The position numbers and the translations under genes are program-made. 64,000 bases of DNA, taken from NCBI GenBank assembly GCA_022822085.1, contig JAJECK010000144.1:1-64000 (forward strand), in the 5' to 3' direction. Shown here in pieces: positions 61,288 through 64,000 of this stretch. The DNA is from Candidatus Poribacteria bacterium. GTDB taxonomy: Bacteria; Poribacteria; WGA-4E; WGA-3G. Position 1 is the stretch's first letter. Each line of letters begins with the position of its first letter. The notes under the pieces were generated by a model, which was not told where the DNA came from, ran no database searches, and saw nothing but the letters and a program-made list of their open reading frames with translations.

Positions 61288-62325
61288 ATGGCGAAACAAA
61301 CATGTTTGATGATCGGTGGCGGTGGTATGGCAGCTAACTGGATCCAAATCTTCACCGACAATTTCAGTGATCGGGTTGAAATCGTCGGTTTAGCAGACGT
61401 GAATACAAAGGTTCTCACAGCACAAAGCAAAGCGTTAGGACTCAGCACTTCGCAATGCTTTACAGATTTTAACGAGGCGTGTGTGGAGGTTAAAGCAGAC
61501 TTTTGTGGTATTGCTACTCCACCTAAATTTCACAGTCCTGCCGCAATTGCTGCTATGGAGAACGGGATGCCTGTTATATGCGAAAAACCGATCGCGGATA
61601 CCTGGGATGCCGCGAAAGCAATGGTGCGTACCGCACAGAAGACCGGATTACCTTGCACTATTATCCAAAACTACCGCTATGCGGACAATAAGCAAGAATT
61701 GATTCGGATTCGTGATGAAGGTAGATTGGGAGGACTTCAATACGTTGTCGGTAGATATGGGTGCGACTTTCGCCGCTATTCTGAGTGGGGAGCCTGGCGG
61801 CACGATATGGATTTCGGACTTCTTATTGAAGGTGCCGTTCATCACTTGGACATGCTTCGGTTTCTCTCTGGCGGCGATTGCGAAACCTTGATCGGATTTG
61901 GGTGGAATCCTGAATGGTCGAGTTTCCGACACTACTCCAGCGGTTTCTATCTTATGCGTATGGACAACGGTGTTCACGCCTCTTATGAAGGCAACAGTTC
62001 GGCGGCTGGCATTGAATATTGCTGGAACCATGAGTCCTACCGCGCCGAGTTTGAAAAGGGCACAGTCGAAATAGGCGGTGGAAACCAGATGGTAATCCAT
62101 CGTGTTGGTGGTGAAACGGAAGTTTACGCAGCACCGCCGGTCCGCTACGAACATCATCACCATCTATTCAATGAATTCCTGAATTGGATTGACGGTGGTA
62201 AACCTTCTGAAACACGGGTTGAGGATAACATCAAAAGTTTTGCGCTTGTCATCGCCGCCATGGAAACGACCGTTGATGGACAACCGAAGCAGATTGCTAA
62301 TTACCTAAGTGATTTAAGTCTCTAA
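61288..62325 (+). CDS. Gfo/Idh/MocA family oxidoreductase
   Basis: 'CLMIGGGGMAANWIQIFTDNFSDRVEIVGLADVN', 'PVICEKPIADTWDAAKAMVRTAQKTG'. Confidence 0.92.
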   Translation: MAKQTCLMIGGGGMAANWIQIFTDNFSDRVEIVGLADVNTKVLTAQSKALGLSTSQCFTDFNEACVEVKADFCGIATPPKFHSPAAIAAMENGMPVICEKPIADTWDAAKAMVRTAQKTGLPCTIIQNYRYADNKQELIRIRDEGRLGGLQYVVGRYGCDFRRYSEWGAWRHDMDFGLLIEGAVHHLDMLRFLSGGDCETLIGFGWNPEWSSFRHYSSGFYLMRMDNGVHASYEGNSSAAGIEYCWNHESYRAEFEKGTVEIGGGNQMVIHRVGGETEVYAAPPVRYEHHHHLFNEFLNWIDGGKPSETRVEDNIKSFALVIAAMETTVDGQPKQIANYLSDLSL

Positions 62326-62352
62326 GTCGTAAAGGAGAAAAGGAAAACTCTC

Positions 62353-62957
62353 ATGCAAAAAACAGTGATTTTGATTTTAGCGATTGGATTAGCGATGTGT
62401 GTTATTTCCCAAGACACGTTCACACAAGACACAAAAGAGGGGCAAATGACTCACAAAACATTAACGATTCCGGATATTCTTAAAATTAAGTCGTTTTCAT
62501 CCCGTTCACGATTGCAGATCTCCCATGACAGAGAGTTTCTTGCCTATGTTGTGCAAGACCCTCATCACAAGTCATCGTTCCAAGATAAACCACCGAATAC
62601 TTCCATGTTTCTACCGACCAGAGTATTCATTGAACATCATAGTAGTGCCATCTGGGTTACCAATATCAGAACAAAGGAAACTTTTTAACCCGGTTCAGAT
62701 GAAGGAGGTTGACTGGACACCACGGTGGTCTCCGGATGGACGCTACTTAGCATTCTATTCTGACCGAATAGGCGCACCACAACTTTGGTTTTGATGCACC
62801 ACAATGGACATCGGACGGAAAACATCTCATTACAAAGTTACGTCCAGAAGATATAGATATTTCCAGACTTATCTCACCCGATACCAATCCACAAACGATA
62901 AACGTTTGGGAAATTGAAACAGATGAACAGCTTCCTTTAATAGCACAGTTCACATAG
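62353..62957 (+). pseudogene. Decayed S9-peptidase/propeller paralog (frameshift, internal deletion, truncated)
   Basis: 'DILKIKSFSSRSRLQISHDREFLAYVVQDPHHKSSF...IWVTNIRTKETF*' then other frames 'VDWTPRWSPDGRYLAFYSDRIGAPQLWF*' and 'FDAPQWTSDGKHLITKLRPEDIDISRLIS...INVWEIETDEQL', colinear with 58974-59530. Confidence 0.88.
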
Positions 62958-63049
62958 CAATTCAAACAGCAAATCTATCTTCACAGAATCCTTAGAAGAT
63001 GCATCCGTTTTGGTGTTAATAACAAAATTGGAGGTATGAAAGGATATAC

Positions 63050-63934
63050 ATGAACAGAGAAGTTATATATAGACATTGGCAGCCCGGCGATGACGACGTT
63101 GTTCTGAATTTGTTAGTGCCTGCTGAACAATGTAGAGAAGACCATTACCGAAAAAAGTTTAACAGTCCATCCCTTGAGCCAGAAGGAATTCGTTTAGCAC
63201 TTGTTGGTGAAAGAGTTCTTGGACATGTACTTGGTTCACGAACTTCACTATTTGTTGAAGGAAAACTACAAGACTTCGGGATGGTGACACTTGTATATGT
63301 TGATAGTGATATGCGCCGACAAGGTATTGCTACCCGCTTGATGCAGGACCTAAATACATACTTTGAGGGAAAAGACTATAGAGGAAGCATTCTTTATGTT
63401 GAGACTGCCGAGGCTTATCAATTGTATCAAAAAGTTGGATATCAAAAGGTTACCAGAGAGTTACGAACAGAACTTCCTGCTCGTCCCAATTCCTCTCCAC
63501 TTAAATGGAAAGCGGTAGTGCAAGAAGATTTCAATATCTTACATGAACTTAAAAGGTGTTGGAGGACTCATAATTTTCCTGTATTTTGGAATACTCAAGG
63601 TATAGAGATACATCAGTTCAATATGAAGCAGTATCGTGTCCTACACCGCGGAAAGAGAATTATCGGATATGCAAAATGGGACGATCCTTCGGAACACCGT
63701 CCACAAGGATTGATCCATGATCCGGTAGTACCAGGTGAAGATCCGACGGACATCATTGCATCAGTGCAGGCAGAGATCACAGCAACACGTGCCTGGAAAA
63801 CTACTGAAGGGAGTATATATGAAACTCCACTGCGGTCCTATGGTTGCATACTCCAGCAAGAAAAGAGGGTCGATATGGTTGCCTCCTTTGGTCAGGACAT
63901 TGATTTGTCCGAGATGCACCGAACCTCGTGGTGA
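63050..63934 (+). CDS. GNAT-family N-acetyltransferase
   Basis: 'MVTLVYVDSDMRRQGIATRLMQDLNTYFEGKDYRGSILYVETAEAYQLYQKVGYQKV'. Confidence 0.85.
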   Translation: MNREVIYRHWQPGDDDVVLNLLVPAEQCREDHYRKKFNSPSLEPEGIRLALVGERVLGHVLGSRTSLFVEGKLQDFGMVTLVYVDSDMRRQGIATRLMQDLNTYFEGKDYRGSILYVETAEAYQLYQKVGYQKVTRELRTELPARPNSSPLKWKAVVQEDFNILHELKRCWRTHNFPVFWNTQGIEIHQFNMKQYRVLHRGKRIIGYAKWDDPSEHRPQGLIHDPVVPGEDPTDIIASVQAEITATRAWKTTEGSIYETPLRSYGCILQQEKRVDMVASFGQDIDLSEMHRTSW

Positions 63935-64000
63935 AAAGTATGGTCATAAAAACGAAGGGACTCTATGGGGTCATATCATTGTTCTTCATTAAAATAATCA

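Overview
A 64 kb window of an AT-rich, densely coded bacterial chromosome with about 50 credible protein genes and one tRNA. The '[22 protein letters not shown]...[24 protein letters not shown]' C-terminal tail, three phytanoyl-CoA-dioxygenase paralogs, four Gfo/Idh/MocA oxidoreductases and long WD40/TolB propellers suggest a Candidatus Poribacteria-like organism; this is inferred from recall, no search was run. Housekeeping blocks: a fatty-acid synthesis cluster (yceD-rpmF-fabH-fabD-fabG-acpP-fabF-folK, no plsX), scpA-scpB-thrC, fusA, hom, a CCA-adding-type nucleotidyltransferase, xylA, cstA and kamA. Accessory features most worth a second look: (i) an ECF sigma factor fused in frame to an S9-type peptidase whose predicted nucleophile Ser is Gly, with an internal SD+ATG at the junction and a decayed paralog 1.2 kb downstream; (ii) a two-domain esterase whose N-terminal half has lost the nucleophile; (iii) a WD40 protein with 14 repeats plus a dockerin-like C-terminus; (iv) two TolB-like propeller genes sharing a nearly identical C-terminal tail; (v) several families of palindromic or MITE-like intergenic repeats. 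No CRISPR array, prophage or complete transposase was seen. All family assignments come from reading motifs, not from database searches.
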